Below, piece by piece: positions 42,885 through 52,315 of a DNA stretch of 64,000 nt. The DNA comes from Streptomyces sp. ITFR-21 (GTDB taxonomy: Bacteria > Actinomycetota > Actinomycetes > Streptomycetales > Streptomycetaceae), in contig NZ_CP134605.1 in assembly GCF_031844685.1 (NCBI RefSeq), positions 5,492,001 through 5,556,000 on the forward strand, given 5' to 3'. The notes beneath the pieces are model-generated. The model ran no database searches and was not told the DNA's origin. It worked only from the letters and a program-made list of their open reading frames with translations. The position numbers and the translations under genes are program-made. Within the stretch, counting starts at the first letter, position 1, and the number at the start of each line of letters is the position of its first letter.

Positions 42885-44135
42885 GTGCCACCCGGTGCAC
42901 CGTCCGTCCACACCCCGGGAGTCATGATCGACACACCAGTGAACCTGCGCGAGGTGGGCAGACTGCGGGTCCTGGAGGCCCTGCACGCCACCGCTCGCAG
43001 CAGCCGTCCCGAACTGGTCCGGGTGACCGGCCTGTCCCGGGCCACCGTCTCCTCGCTGATCGCCGACCTGATCGCGATCGGCCTGGTCACCGAGGACGAG
43101 GGCCCCGAGGAGCCGGAGCCGCGGCGCACCGGGCGGCCCGCGCAGTCCCTGTCGCTGGTGCCGAGCGCCGGGTACGCGATCGGCGCGGACATCGGACACC
43201 AGCACGTCCGGGTCATCCTCTGCGACCTGTTCGGGTCGGTGCTGTGGGAGCACTGGGTGGCCAAGGAGGTCGACCGGGCACCCGAGGAGACCCTCGACCT
43301 GGTCGCCGTCCTGGTCGGACGGGCCCTCCAGGAGAGCGGTGTCACCCGCGCCCGGGTGCTCGGCATCGGCGCCGGCATCGCCTCCCCGGTGGAGAAGCAC
43401 AGCGGAGCGCTCGGCGCCGAGGGCATCATGCCCGGCTGGGTCGGCATGCACCTCACCGACGAACTGCGCCGCCGCACCTCGCTCCCGGTTCGTGTCACCA
43501 ACGACGCCAACGCCGGGGCACTGGCCGAACGGATGTACGGCGCCGGGCGGCAGTCCGGCGACATGGTCTACATACGGCTGTCCGCCGGCATCGGCGCGGG
43601 CATCGTCAGCAACGGGCGGCTGCTGCTCGGCGCCCGCGGCCTGGCCGGCGAGATCGGCCACCTGCCGCTGATCACCGACGGCCTGATCTGCCGCTGCGGC
43701 AACCGCGGCTGCCTGGAGACGGTGGCCAGCCCGGTCGCCATCGCCCGCCTGCTGTCCGACAGCTGGGGCCAGCAGGTGTCCGCCCGCGACCTGCCCGAAC
43801 TGATCCGCCGCCGCAACACCGGCGCGCTGCGGGCCATCCGGGACGCCGGCGACGCGGTCGGCCGGGCGCTGTCCACGCTGGTCACCCTCCTCAACCCCAG
43901 CCTCATCGTGGTCGGCGGCGACCTGGCGAGCGCCGGCGAGGACATCCTCGAACCGATGCGGGCGGGGCTGCGCCGCCACACCCTCCCCTCCGCCGCGGAG
44001 AGCGTCGAGATCGTCACCGGCGGCCTCGGCGACGGCGCCGAGGTACGCGGCGCGGCCGGCCTGGTACTCGCCGACGCGCCCCAAACCCTCTCCGCCACCA
44101 CGGGCGAGGCCCCGGCCGCGGCGGAACCGGCCTGA
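42885..44135 (+). CDS. ROK-family transcriptional regulator
   Basis: A 416-residue regulator with an N-terminal winged helix (about 20-85, LVRVTGLSRATVSSLIADLI) and a complete ROK sugar-kinase-like domain: YAIGADIGHQHVRVI, TNDANAGALAERMYGAG, GEIGHLPLI and the zinc site CRCGNRGCLE. It should repress sugar-use genes and respond to a sugar or sugar phosphate. A GAGGAGAAGG site supports the GTG at 42885. The gene is intact although all adjacent likely targets are destroyed, so it is either an orphan or acts elsewhere. Confidence 0.88.
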   Translation: MPPGAPSVHTPGVMIDTPVNLREVGRLRVLEALHATARSSRPELVRVTGLSRATVSSLIADLIAIGLVTEDEGPEEPEPRRTGRPAQSLSLVPSAGYAIGADIGHQHVRVILCDLFGSVLWEHWVAKEVDRAPEETLDLVAVLVGRALQESGVTRARVLGIGAGIASPVEKHSGALGAEGIMPGWVGMHLTDELRRRTSLPVRVTNDANAGALAERMYGAGRQSGDMVYIRLSAGIGAGIVSNGRLLLGARGLAGEIGHLPLITDGLICRCGNRGCLETVASPVAIARLLSDSWGQQVSARDLPELIRRRNTGALRAIRDAGDAVGRALSTLVTLLNPSLIVVGGDLASAGEDILEPMRAGLRRHTLPSAAESVEIVTGGLGDGAEVRGAAGLVLADAPQTLSATTGEAPAAAEPA

Positions 44136-44338
44136 CGGCCGGCCGAACCGGAAGCAGCCGGCGGCTCCCTTACGGCCGGCGCACCCGCGGAAGGCCGCGC
44201 CTTCGGCGCGGACCGCGCCGGAGCGGGCGGCACCGGCCGGGCGTGCCGGTAACCCGTCGGGAGGGCTGCCGCCTCCGGGCGGCGGGACTGCGATGAGCAG
44301 GGCCGCCGGTGACGGGACGGCTGCCGGACGGCTGCGCC

Positions 44339-44623
44339 TCACAGGTCGGCGGTGGCGGGCAGCACCGGGGTGCGCCGGCGGCCCGCCGGGAAGACGGCCG
44401 CCCCCCGGACCGCCGGGTCGGGTGGGGTCGGCGGTGCGTGTGCGGGTGGCCGGGACCTCGGGTCCGGCGGGGCCAGCGTGTAGCGGCCCAGCTGCGGCGG
44501 CCCCGGGGCGAACTCCCAGCCGAACAGCGCCCCGTGGAAGTCCTGCGCCCGCTCGGCCCGCTCGGCCATCAGACTGGCCCAGCAGGGCGTGCCCGGCGAC
44601 CGCCGGCTCGGTACCTCGGTCAT
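44339..44623 (-). pseudogene. VOC (glyoxalase) family protein, N-terminal stump
   Basis: From the ATG at 44623 the frame reads PGTPCWASLMAERAERAQDF followed by HGALFGWEF, the first beta-alpha-beta unit of a VOC-family protein. After about 52 residues the match ends and 40 Pro/Arg-rich residues follow to a stop. A normal protein would be two to five times longer. The 200 nt between this and the ROK gene (44136-44338) hold nothing recognisable. Confidence 0.65.
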
Positions 44624-44794
44624 GGGAAACGTACTCCGCGCGGGGGCGCCCTGCCACGCGCCCGGCAGTTCGGTGTCGGTGCGCGCCGATCGTTCCACCG
44701 CGGGCGGCCCGGCGCCGTCGTGACGTGCCGTGTCCTGGCGCGCGTCGCCCACGGGGGCGGGCGGCGGTCCGGGGGCGGCTGTCACAATGGGCGG

Positions 44795-45622
44795 ATGGAA
44801 CACATTATCTCCGTGGCGGAACTCGCCGACGTGCCCGACGGGACGGCGATCCTCGACGTCCGCTACCGCATGGGCGGCCCGCCGGGGGCCGAGGAGTACG
44901 CCAAGGGCCACATCCCCGGCGCGCGCTACGTCGACCTGGACGCCGAACTGGCCGGGCCGCCCGGCGCGGGCGGGCGGCACCCGCTGCCGCGCCCGGAGGA
45001 CCTCACCGCCGCGCTGCGGCGCGCCGGGGTCGGCCGGGACCGGGACGTGGTCGTGTACGACGACTGGAACGGCTGGGGTCCGGCCCGCGCCTGGTGGCTG
45101 CTGCGCTGGGCGGGCCACCGGCGGGTCCGGGTGCTGGACGGCGGCCTCGCCGCCTGGAAGGCCGCGGGGCTGCCGCTGAGCACGGAGGAACCCGCGCCGG
45201 GCGGCGGCGACTTCACCGCGGCCCCCGGCGGGATGCCGGAGCTGGACGCGGACCAGGCGGCCGGACTGGCCCGCCGCGGGGTGCTGCTCGACGCGCGGGC
45301 CGGTGAGCGCTACCGCGGCGAGACCGAGCCGATCGACCGGACACCCGGGCACATCCCCGGCGCGGTCAACGCCCCCACCACAGCCAACGTCGGTCCCGAC
45401 GGCCGCTTCCTGCCCGCCGGCGACCTCGCCGCCCGCTTCGCCGCCCTCGGTGCCCACCCGGCCGCCGAGGTCGGTGTCTACTGCGGCTCCGGCGTCTCCG
45501 GCGCCCACGAGATCCTCGCGCTGGCCGTCGCCGGCATCCCCGCCGCCCTCTACGTCGGCTCCTGGTCCGCCTGGTCCGCCGACCCGACCCGCCCGGTGGC
45601 AACGGGCCCGAACCCGGGCTGA
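44795..45622 (+). CDS. Sulfurtransferase (two-domain rhodanese)
   Basis: A 275-residue thiosulfate or 3-mercaptopyruvate sulfurtransferase. The first rhodanese domain is non-catalytic (ILDVRYRMGG, GHIPGARYVDLDAEL); the second carries the active cysteine in GVYCGSGVSG, after GHIPGAVNAP. CGSGVS is closer to mercaptopyruvate-type loops (CGSGVTA), so that substrate is favoured. CACAAT at 44783-44788 sits 6 nt before the ATG and there is no Shine-Dalgarno, suggesting a leaderless mRNA. Confidence 0.88.
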   Translation: MEHIISVAELADVPDGTAILDVRYRMGGPPGAEEYAKGHIPGARYVDLDAELAGPPGAGGRHPLPRPEDLTAALRRAGVGRDRDVVVYDDWNGWGPARAWWLLRWAGHRRVRVLDGGLAAWKAAGLPLSTEEPAPGGGDFTAAPGGMPELDADQAAGLARRGVLLDARAGERYRGETEPIDRTPGHIPGAVNAPTTANVGPDGRFLPAGDLAARFAALGAHPAAEVGVYCGSGVSGAHEILALAVAGIPAALYVGSWSAWSADPTRPVATGPNPG

Positions 45623-45737
45623 CACCGGCCCCACCGCCGCCACCCTGCGGGCCCGGTCCGGGGCCGGCGCCCGCGACCCGCGCGTGAACGACCCCGGTCC
45701 CGGGCCGCAGGCGCCGGCGCGCGCGCCGGTACGGGTA

Positions 45738-45767
45738 AGGGGCAGCCACCCTCGGGCGGCTGCCCCT
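45738..45767 (+). terminator. Terminator after the sulfurtransferase gene
   Basis: Perfect 10-bp stem AGGGGCAGCC / GGCTGCCCCT with a 10-nt loop. It lies in the 367-nt gap 45623-45989 between convergent genes, in which I see no gene. Confidence 0.7.
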
Positions 45768-45989
45768 CACGGCCGTCGGCTCCCGGTCCAACGTCCCGGT
45801 GGCTGCGTCGCGATCACGCACGGGGGACAGGGGCCTGTCGGTGGGATCTGCGCGGCGTCGCGGGCCCCGGTCCGCACGCCTGCCGCGTTCCCGCCGGTCG
45901 GCGGCACACCACGCCGCCTCCCTCCCCGGCCTCGCCTGCGCACGCACCGGACCCCGCTCCCCGACCCGCGGAGATCCGAACGACTGACC

Positions 45990-47027
45990 CTAGTCCTGCT
46001 TCTTGCGGCGGCTGCCGAAGACGATCTCGTCCCAGCTCGGCACGGTGGCGCGGCGGCCGGGGCGGACGCCGTCCGCCTCGGCCTGGCGGTCGGTGGAGCC
46101 CTTGAGCCGGTCCCGGTGCCCGGCCACGGCCCGCGGCATCAGGACGTCGGCGTAGGCGGAGCCCGCGCTGGCGGCCGGAGCCGCCTCCTCGGCCTCCTCG
46201 ACCGGCACCTCGGCCGCCGGAGCGGCGTCGGGGCCGGGCGGCGGCGCGGGGACCACCATGTCGCCCCGGAAGCTCGGCACCGCCTCCAGCAGGCTGGTCA
46301 GCGAGTCCCGCTCCTCCGCGGTGGCCTCCGCGCGCTCCTCCCCCCGCGGTTCGCCCTGCTGCCGCTCCAGGGCCCGGTCCATCGGACGGTCCCTGGGCAG
46401 CCTGGCGATCCGCGGCACGAACGGGAAGCTCGGCTCCTGCTGCGCCGCCTGGCTCTGGGTGGTCTCGCCGATCAGCGACCTGGCCTCGTCATCCACCGCC
46501 TGCACCAGCCGGCGCGGCGGGTCGTACGTCCAGCTCGCCGAGTGCGGTTCACCGGCCACCTTGTAGATCAGCAGCACTTCCCAGGTGCCGTCGTCCCGCC
46601 GCCAGGAGTCCCACAGCACGTGGTCCTTCTCCGCGCCGCGCAGCAGCAGCCGCTCCGCGACCGCCTCGCCCAGCTGGGGTCCGGTGCTCTCGCCCTGCCG
46701 CCGTACCGGCGTCTTCCTGGCCCGCTCGGCCATGAACGCGCGCTCGGCCAGCACCGGTCCCTCGAAGCGGCGGACCCGCTCCACCGGGATGCCGGCCAGC
46801 TGCGCGACCTCCTCGGCGGAGGCGCCGGAGCGTATCCGCGCCTGGATGTCGCGGGGCCGCAGGTGGCTCTCCACCTCGATCTCGATCTGGCCCAGACGGG
46901 CGCGGTCGTTGCGCACGGCAGCCCGCAGCCGCTCGTCGATAGGGAGCGTGTATTCCGTGCTGTCGGCAGCTTTGAGCACCAGTCGTGTGCCGTCGTTGCT
47001 GACGGCCACGACGCGCAGTTCGGGCAC
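45990..47027 (-). CDS. sepH: Septation protein SepH
   Basis: A 345-residue cell-division protein. The N-terminal DUF3071 region (1-170) has VPELRVVAVSNDGTRLVLKA and a helix-turn-helix (IRSGASAEEVAQLAGIPVER). The linker is long and acidic/Pro-rich, and the tail is conserved (PSWDEIVFGSRRKKQD). In S. venezuelae SepH binds FtsZ, promotes its assembly, and is needed for normal sporulation septa. The GTG at 47027 follows GGGAGG. Found in the same place in other Streptomyces. Confidence 0.93.
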   Translation of the reverse strand: MPELRVVAVSNDGTRLVLKAADSTEYTLPIDERLRAAVRNDRARLGQIEIEVESHLRPRDIQARIRSGASAEEVAQLAGIPVERVRRFEGPVLAERAFMAERARKTPVRRQGESTGPQLGEAVAERLLLRGAEKDHVLWDSWRRDDGTWEVLLIYKVAGEPHSASWTYDPPRRLVQAVDDEARSLIGETTQSQAAQQEPSFPFVPRIARLPRDRPMDRALERQQGEPRGEERAEATAEERDSLTSLLEAVPSFRGDMVVPAPPPGPDAAPAAEVPVEEAEEAAPAASAGSAYADVLMPRAVAGHRDRLKGSTDRQAEADGVRPGRRATVPSWDEIVFGSRRKKQD

Positions 47028-47366
47028 GGTTACCTCCCGGGTGGTGCCTGCCGACGTCCGTTGCGTCGCTGCTCCCGTTGGACACGAGTGTGGCCTGCCC
47101 GGGTGCAGCGTGCCACAACCTTGCACAGTTACCCGGCGTGTCGGGTGTACATGGTGACACGCCGTTATGGGACGGTGGTCAATTGGCCACGGAGCGTGAC
47201 CAACGGGCGTCCGGACGGGCACCGGGCGCCGGGATTCGCCACGGTACTCCATTCGGGCCACCGTGAGGTGGCTGCCGCGCCGTCGAATGTCTCGGCGTGG
47301 AGCGGGAGTTGAGTGATGCGACTCACAAGTGCGCCGGGTGCGCGCCGGGCAAAGGGGGACGTACTC
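47028..47366 (-). promoter_or_regulatory. sepH upstream region
   Basis: These 339 nt show no gene. AT content rises around 47120-47200, where the sepH promoter would be expected; I could not pick one clear -35/-10 pair. Confidence 0.3.
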
Positions 47367-48686
47367 CTACGAACCCAGCACCCTCCGCAGGTAGTCGTTG
47401 GCGAACAGCCGTCCCGGGTCGAGCCGATCCCGCAACCGGGTGAACTCCTCGAACCGGGGATACACCGAACCGAGGTACGCCGCGTCCCGGGTGTGCATCT
47501 TCCCCCAGTGCGGCCGGCCGCCTTGCGCGGTCATGATCCGTTCCACCGCGGTGAAGTACTCCTGATAGCGGCTGCCCCGGTACATGTGCACCGCGATGTA
47601 CGCGCTGTCTTGCCCGAACGCGGTGGACAGCGGGATGTCGTCGGCGGGCGCGACCCGCACCTCCACCGGGAAGCTGATCCGCAGATCCGACCGCTCCACC
47701 ATCGCCCGCAGCTCGCGGACCGCTTCCACCGCGGCCTCGCGCGGCACCGCGTACTCCATCTCCACGAACCGCACCCGGCGCGGACTGGTGAACACCTTGT
47801 ACGGGATGTCGGTGTACGTACGGGCGGACAGCGCGCGGCTGGAGACGCGGGCGATGCCCGGGATCGCGGCCGGCGCCGCCCGGCCGAGCGCGCACGCCGC
47901 CTGGAAGACCCCGTTGGACAGCAGTTCGTCGTCGATCCAGCCGCGGACCGTCGGCACCGGGGCGGCCGGTCCCTGGCTGCGGTTGTTCCGCTTGGTGTTG
48001 CAGCTCGCGGTGTGCGGGAACCAGTAGAACTCGAAGTGCTCGTTCTCGGTGGTCAGCCGGTCGAACTCGGCCGTCACCCGGTCGAAGGACATCGGCTCCT
48101 CCCGGGCGGTCAGCAGGAACACCGGCTCCACCGCGAAGGTGACCGCGCTGACCACGCCCAGCGCGCCGAGCCCGACCCGGGCCGCGGCGAACACCTCGGG
48201 GTTCTCCTGCGCCGAGCAGTTCAGCACCGTGCCGTCCGCGGTCACCAGCTCCAGCGCCCTGATCTGGGCGGCGATCGAGCCCGAGTCGCGGCCGGTGCCG
48301 TGGGTGCCGGTACTGGTGGCGCCGGCGACCGTCTGCTCCATGATGTCGCCCATGTTGGTCAGCGACAGGCCCTGCGCGGCCAGCGCCGCGTTGAGGTGCC
48401 TGAGCTGCACCCCCGCCTCGGCCGTCACGGTGCCCGCCGCCCGGTCGACGGCGCGGATCGCGGTCAGCCGCTCGGGGCGGATCAGCACCCCCTCGGTGGC
48501 CGCGGCGGCGGTGAAGGAGTGCCCGGAGCCGACCGCCTTCGCGGTCAGCCCGTCCCGCGCCGCCCGGCGCAGCACCTCGGCCAGCTCCGCCGCCGAGGCC
48601 GGGGCCTCGCTGCGGACCGGCCTGGCCGACACGTTGCCGGCCCAGTTACGCCACGCCTTCTCGGCTGTGCTGACCGGTCCGGCCAT
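47367..48686 (-). CDS. D-arabinono-1,4-lactone oxidase family FAD enzyme
   Basis: A 439-residue FAD oxidoreductase of the sugar-lactone/alditol oxidase family. FAD-binding PCMH motifs are AVGSGHSFTAAA (His is the usual covalent flavin site), LTNMGDIMEQTVAGATSTGT and the following HGTG. The ALO domain ends with RPHWGKMHTRDAAYL; HWGK is a family hallmark. It oxidises a sugar lactone or polyol with O2. The start overlaps the end of the upstream MFS gene by 41 nt, so the two are co-expressed. Confidence 0.9.
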   Translation of the reverse strand: MAGPVSTAEKAWRNWAGNVSARPVRSEAPASAAELAEVLRRAARDGLTAKAVGSGHSFTAAAATEGVLIRPERLTAIRAVDRAAGTVTAEAGVQLRHLNAALAAQGLSLTNMGDIMEQTVAGATSTGTHGTGRDSGSIAAQIRALELVTADGTVLNCSAQENPEVFAAARVGLGALGVVSAVTFAVEPVFLLTAREEPMSFDRVTAEFDRLTTENEHFEFYWFPHTASCNTKRNNRSQGPAAPVPTVRGWIDDELLSNGVFQAACALGRAAPAAIPGIARVSSRALSARTYTDIPYKVFTSPRRVRFVEMEYAVPREAAVEAVRELRAMVERSDLRISFPVEVRVAPADDIPLSTAFGQDSAYIAVHMYRGSRYQEYFTAVERIMTAQGGRPHWGKMHTRDAAYLGSVYPRFEEFTRLRDRLDPGRLFANDYLRRVLGS

Positions 48687-49887
48687 CCTCGTACTCCTCC
48701 CGCTCCGGCGCCGGCCGCAGCCGGCGGTACCCGAGGAACGCCACCGCCACCGCGACCACCGCCGCGGAGGCAGGTACCGCGAACGCCGCCGACGCGCCCC
48801 GGCTGTCGATCACCCGGCCGGCGAGCGCGGCACCGGCGGCGATACCGACCGCCAGCCCCGTGGAGGTCCACGTGATGCCCTCGGTCAGTCTCGCCCGCGG
48901 TACCAGCTGCTCCACCAGGCCCATCGCGGTCACCATCGTCGGAGCGATGGTCAGGCCGTTGAGGAACAGCGCACCGGCCAGCAACCACAGGTTCCCGACC
49001 AGTAGTGGCGGGATCATACTCACCGCCATCAGCGATATCCCCAGCAGGAACCGGCCGGTGATCGTACCGCGCGGCCTGAGCAGCCCGAACGCCAGCCCCG
49101 CCAGGCACGACCCGAGCGCGTAGGCGGCCAGTACCAGGCTGGCCAGCGCCTTGTGGCCGCGCTCGTCGGCGAAGGCCACCGTGGTCACCTCCACCGCTCC
49201 GAAGATCGTACCGGTGCCGACGAACACCCCGGCCAGCACCGGCACACCGCGGAAGCCCAGTGCCGAGCGCCCGGCGGCCCGGTCGCGCGGGTGCGGCGGC
49301 GGCTCGGTGCCGCGCTGGGCCGACAGCAGCAGCACGCCCGCGGTGAGGAAGACCGCCGCCAGCAGCGGTCCCGCCTCGGCGAACCACGCCGTGCACAGCC
49401 CGATGGACAGCACCGGCCCCACCATGAAGACCACCTCGTCCAGGGAGGACTCCAGGGCGTAGGCAGTGTGCAGCCGCTCCGGCGAACCGCGGTAGAGCTC
49501 GGTCCACCGGGCGCGCACCATCGCGCCCACGCTCGGGGTGAACCCGGTGCCCGGTACGCACCCGAAGTACACCCACTCCGGCGCCCCGGTGCGTACGGCG
49601 ACCAGCAGCGACACCACTGACAGCACCGTCACCGCGCAGGCCGGGCGCAGCACCCGCCGCTGGCCGAGGCGGTCGACCAGCCGCGAGACCTGCGGGCCGC
49701 AGACCGCGGCCGACAGGGCGAGTTCGGCCGACAGCGCGCCCGCCAGCCCGTAGCGGCCGGTGAGCTGCGAGACCATCGTCACAATGCCGATGCCCAGCAT
49801 GGACAGCGGCATCCGGCCCACCAGCCCGGCGGCGGAGAACGCCCTGGTGCCGGGGACCGAGAAGATCGCGCGGTACGGGCTGCTCAC
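48646..49887 (-). CDS. MFS transporter
   Basis: A 413-residue major facilitator with 12 hydrophobic segments. Loop 2-3 carries VSRLVDRLGQRRVLRPA, the usual MFS signature, and helix 5 has VFMVGPVLSIG. The sequence fits the drug/metabolite efflux side of the superfamily; the substrate is unknown. The GTG at 49887 has GGGGAG 8 nt before it. First gene of a two-gene unit with the lactone oxidase. Confidence 0.85.
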   Translation of the reverse strand: MSSPYRAIFSVPGTRAFSAAGLVGRMPLSMLGIGIVTMVSQLTGRYGLAGALSAELALSAAVCGPQVSRLVDRLGQRRVLRPACAVTVLSVVSLLVAVRTGAPEWVYFGCVPGTGFTPSVGAMVRARWTELYRGSPERLHTAYALESSLDEVVFMVGPVLSIGLCTAWFAEAGPLLAAVFLTAGVLLLSAQRGTEPPPHPRDRAAGRSALGFRGVPVLAGVFVGTGTIFGAVEVTTVAFADERGHKALASLVLAAYALGSCLAGLAFGLLRPRGTITGRFLLGISLMAVSMIPPLLVGNLWLLAGALFLNGLTIAPTMVTAMGLVEQLVPRARLTEGITWTSTGLAVGIAAGAALAGRVIDSRGASAAFAVPASAAVVAVAVAFLGYRRLRPAPEREEYEDGRTGQHSREGVA

Positions 49888-50058
49888 GGAAGCGCTCCCC
49901 GGTAAGGTTCTTGGCGGGCTGATACAGCTTACGCAGCAGGTCGCACGGTAGGACAACCGGATCGTAGGCCGGGCGGCGGGAGCCCGGGGTGGGGCCGACG
50001 GGCCGCCGCGGGGAGCCGGGCGCCGGGCATCCGGCCGGCGGGTGGCAGGATCGGCGGC

Positions 50059-51201
50059 ATGCCCGATCAGCCACCCCAGCCCGCCCCGGCGGCCCGGCCC
50101 GACCCCGGCCCGTACGACGCCCTGCTGCTGCTCTCCTTCGGCGGCCCCGAGGGCCCCGACGACGTGGTGCCCTTCCTGGAGAACGTGACCCGGGGCCGCG
50201 GCATCCCCCGCGAGCGGCTCAAGGAGGTCGGCAAGCACTACTTCCTGTTCGGCGGGGTCAGCCCGATCAACGCGCAGAACCGGGCGCTGCTGGACGCGAT
50301 CCGCAAGGACTTCGCCGACGCCGGCCTGGACCTGCCGGTTTACTGGGGCAACCGCAACTGGGCGCCCTACCTCACCGACACCCTGCGGGAGATGACCGAC
50401 GCCGGGCACCGCCGCGTCCTGGTGCTGGCCACCAGCGCCTACGCCTCGTACTCCGGCTGCCGCCAGTACCGGGAGAACCTGGCCGCCTCGCTCGCGGCGC
50501 TCGCAGCGGAGGGCCGCGTGACACCGCGGGTCGACAAGCTGCGGCACTACTTCAACCACCCCGGCTTCGTGGAGCCCATGGCCGGGGCCGTCCTCGCCGC
50601 CCTGGCGCAGCTCCCGCCCGGGGTACGCGACGGCGCCCGGCTGGCCTTCACCACCCACTCCATCCCGACCGCCGCCGCCGACACCTCGGGACCGGTACCG
50701 GGCCACGGCGGCGGCGGCGCCTACGTCGCCCAGCACCTGGACACCGCCCGGGTGGTCGCCGGCCGGGTACGGCAGGCCACCGGCGTCGACCGCCCCTGGC
50801 GGCTGGTGTACCAGTCGCGCAGCGGCGCCCCGCACATCCCGTGGCTGGAGCCGGACATCGTCGACCATCTGGAACAGGCGCACGCTGACGGCGCGCCCGC
50901 CGTGGTCATGGTCCCGATCGGCTTCGTCTCGGACCATATGGAGGTCACGTACGACCTCGACACCGAGGCCGCGGCCAAGGCCGCCGAGCTCGGGCTGCCG
51001 GTCAGCCGCGCGGCCACCGTGGGCGCCGACCCCCGGTTCGCCGCCGCCGTACGCGACCTGGTGCTGGAACGCGCCGCCACCGAACGCGGCCTGGCGCCCG
51101 CCCGCTGCGCGCTGGGCGCCCTCGGCCCCGGCCACGACATCTGCCCCGCGGGCTGCTGCCCGGCCAGGACCCCGCTGCCCGCCGCCGCGGGAACCGACTG
51201 A
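50059..51201 (+). CDS. hemH: Ferrochelatase (coproporphyrin ferrochelatase type)
   Basis: A 380-residue protein that inserts iron into the porphyrin. The core has YDALLLLSFGGPEGPDDVVP, VYWGNRNWAPYL, AFTTHSIP with the catalytic His, and VVMVPIGFVSDHMEVTYDLD with the active Glu. As in other actinobacteria it has cysteines for a [2Fe-2S] cluster: one in YSGCRQYR and three in the tail (ARCALGA, DICPAGCCP). In this phylum the substrate is coproporphyrin III, so CpfC is the more exact name. CAGGAT 7 nt before the ATG suggests a leaderless mRNA. A gap of 11 nt separates it from the next gene. Confidence 0.93.
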   Translation: MPDQPPQPAPAARPDPGPYDALLLLSFGGPEGPDDVVPFLENVTRGRGIPRERLKEVGKHYFLFGGVSPINAQNRALLDAIRKDFADAGLDLPVYWGNRNWAPYLTDTLREMTDAGHRRVLVLATSAYASYSGCRQYRENLAASLAALAAEGRVTPRVDKLRHYFNHPGFVEPMAGAVLAALAQLPPGVRDGARLAFTTHSIPTAAADTSGPVPGHGGGGAYVAQHLDTARVVAGRVRQATGVDRPWRLVYQSRSGAPHIPWLEPDIVDHLEQAHADGAPAVVMVPIGFVSDHMEVTYDLDTEAAAKAAELGLPVSRAATVGADPRFAAAVRDLVLERAATERGLAPARCALGALGPGHDICPAGCCPARTPLPAAAGTD

Positions 51202-51212
51202 GGAGCCACGAG

Positions 51213-52025
51213 ATGACCACCAGCCCGGCACACCCGGACACCGCCGAACTCCTGCAAATCGCCCTGGAGGCGGCCCGCAGGGCCGGCGCCCTGCTGCGCG
51301 ACGGACGCCCCGCCGACCTCGGGGTGGCCGCCACCAAGACCAGCCCGATCGACGTGGTGACCGAGATGGACATCGCCGCCGAGAAGCTGATCACCTCCTA
51401 CATCGGTCAACTGCGCCCCGAGGACGGCTTCCTCGGCGAGGAGGGCGCCAGCAGTGAGGGCACCAGTGGCGTGCGCTGGGTGATCGACCCGCTGGACGGC
51501 ACCGTGAACTACCTCTACGGCCTGCCCGCCTGGGCGGTCAGCATCGCCGCCGAGTTCGACGGGCAGGTGGTCGCCGGAGTGGTCGAGGCGCCGATGCGCG
51601 GCGAGACCTACCAGGCGGTGATCGGCGGCGGAGCCCTCGTCAACGGGGTGGCCGCCCACTGCCGGCCGGCCGCGGACTTCGCGCACGCGCTGATCGGCAC
51701 CGGCTTCGGCTACCTCGCCGAACGGCGGGCCGCGCAGGCCGAGGTGGTCCGGGCGCTGGTGCCGCGGGTGCGGGACATTCGCAGGGGCGGGGCCGCCGCG
51801 ATCGACCTCGCCGACGTCGGCTGCGGGCGGCTCGACGGCTACTTCGAGCGCGGCCTCAATCCGTGGGACCTGGCGGCCGGGGCGCTGTTCGCCCGGGAGG
51901 CGGGCGCGCTGACCGGTGGACGGCCCGGGGAGCCCGCCTCGGGGGAGTTGACCGTCGCCGCCCCGGCCGGGCTCTTCGAGCCGCTCCAGGAGCTGCTGGA
52001 GGGCCTCGGCGCCTGGCACGACTGA
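51213..52025 (+). CDS. Inositol monophosphatase family protein
   Basis: A 270-residue Mg2+-dependent phosphatase. Metal sites are FLGEEGAS, VIDPLDGTVNYLYG and LNPWDLAAGALFAREAG, in the standard order. It dephosphorylates inositol-1-phosphate, histidinol phosphate or a related metabolite; sequence alone does not separate these. It follows hemH by 11 nt on the same strand with GAGG before the ATG, so it is probably cotranscribed with it. Confidence 0.88.
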   Translation: MTTSPAHPDTAELLQIALEAARRAGALLRDGRPADLGVAATKTSPIDVVTEMDIAAEKLITSYIGQLRPEDGFLGEEGASSEGTSGVRWVIDPLDGTVNYLYGLPAWAVSIAAEFDGQVVAGVVEAPMRGETYQAVIGGGALVNGVAAHCRPAADFAHALIGTGFGYLAERRAAQAEVVRALVPRVRDIRRGGAAAIDLADVGCGRLDGYFERGLNPWDLAAGALFAREAGALTGGRPGEPASGELTVAAPAGLFEPLQELLEGLGAWHD

Positions 52026-52077
52026 GCGCCGTGCGCGGCGGCCGGGTTCCCCCAGGTCGCCGCGCGTAGACGTGCGA

Positions 52078-52109
52078 ACGCCCCGGCACCATCCTGGTGG
52101 CCGGGGCGT
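52078..52109 (+). terminator. Terminator after the IMPase gene
   Basis: Stem ACGCCCCGGC-ACC / GGT-G-GCCGGGGCGT with one bulged G and a 5-nt loop. It also lies downstream of the small convergent gene that follows. Confidence 0.65.
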
Positions 52110-52141
52110 GCGGCTTGCGGGTCGACCGCTGGATCAGTGGA

Positions 52142-52315
52142 TCAGGCGACCTTGGGCCGTACGTCCACCCCGTGCTCGGCGGCGAGCCGCTGGAGGTCCT
52201 CCAGCTCGCTCTGCTCGACCTCGGCGAGGAACTCGTCGCCCGTCTCGCGTGCCTTGCGCAGGTCGGACTCTGTGGTGTGTATGCGCTGCAGGATTCCGGT
52301 CGTGAACGCGTTCAT
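52142..52315 (-). CDS. Small conserved protein, predicted coiled-coil/helical
   Basis: A 57-residue protein, mostly helical and charged: SDLRKARETGDEFLAEVEQ, then LEDLQRLAAEHGVDV. It is a small protein conserved beside cutRS in Streptomyces as far as I recall. No known function. The ATG at 52315 is chosen because GAGGGGG lies just before it; an upstream in-frame ATG at 52411 would add an unrelated-looking stretch. Confidence 0.7.
   Translation of the reverse strand: MNAFTTGILQRIHTTESDLRKARETGDEFLAEVEQSELEDLQRLAAEHGVDVRPKVA

Noticed and set aside
45799..45987. A 62-codon frame between the sulfurtransferase gene and sepH
   Set aside because: Arg/Pro/Ser low-complexity product in a terminator region, no start signal.
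47030..47366. Small gene upstream of sepH
   Set aside because: Open frames here lack start signals and family resemblance; the region fits a promoter.
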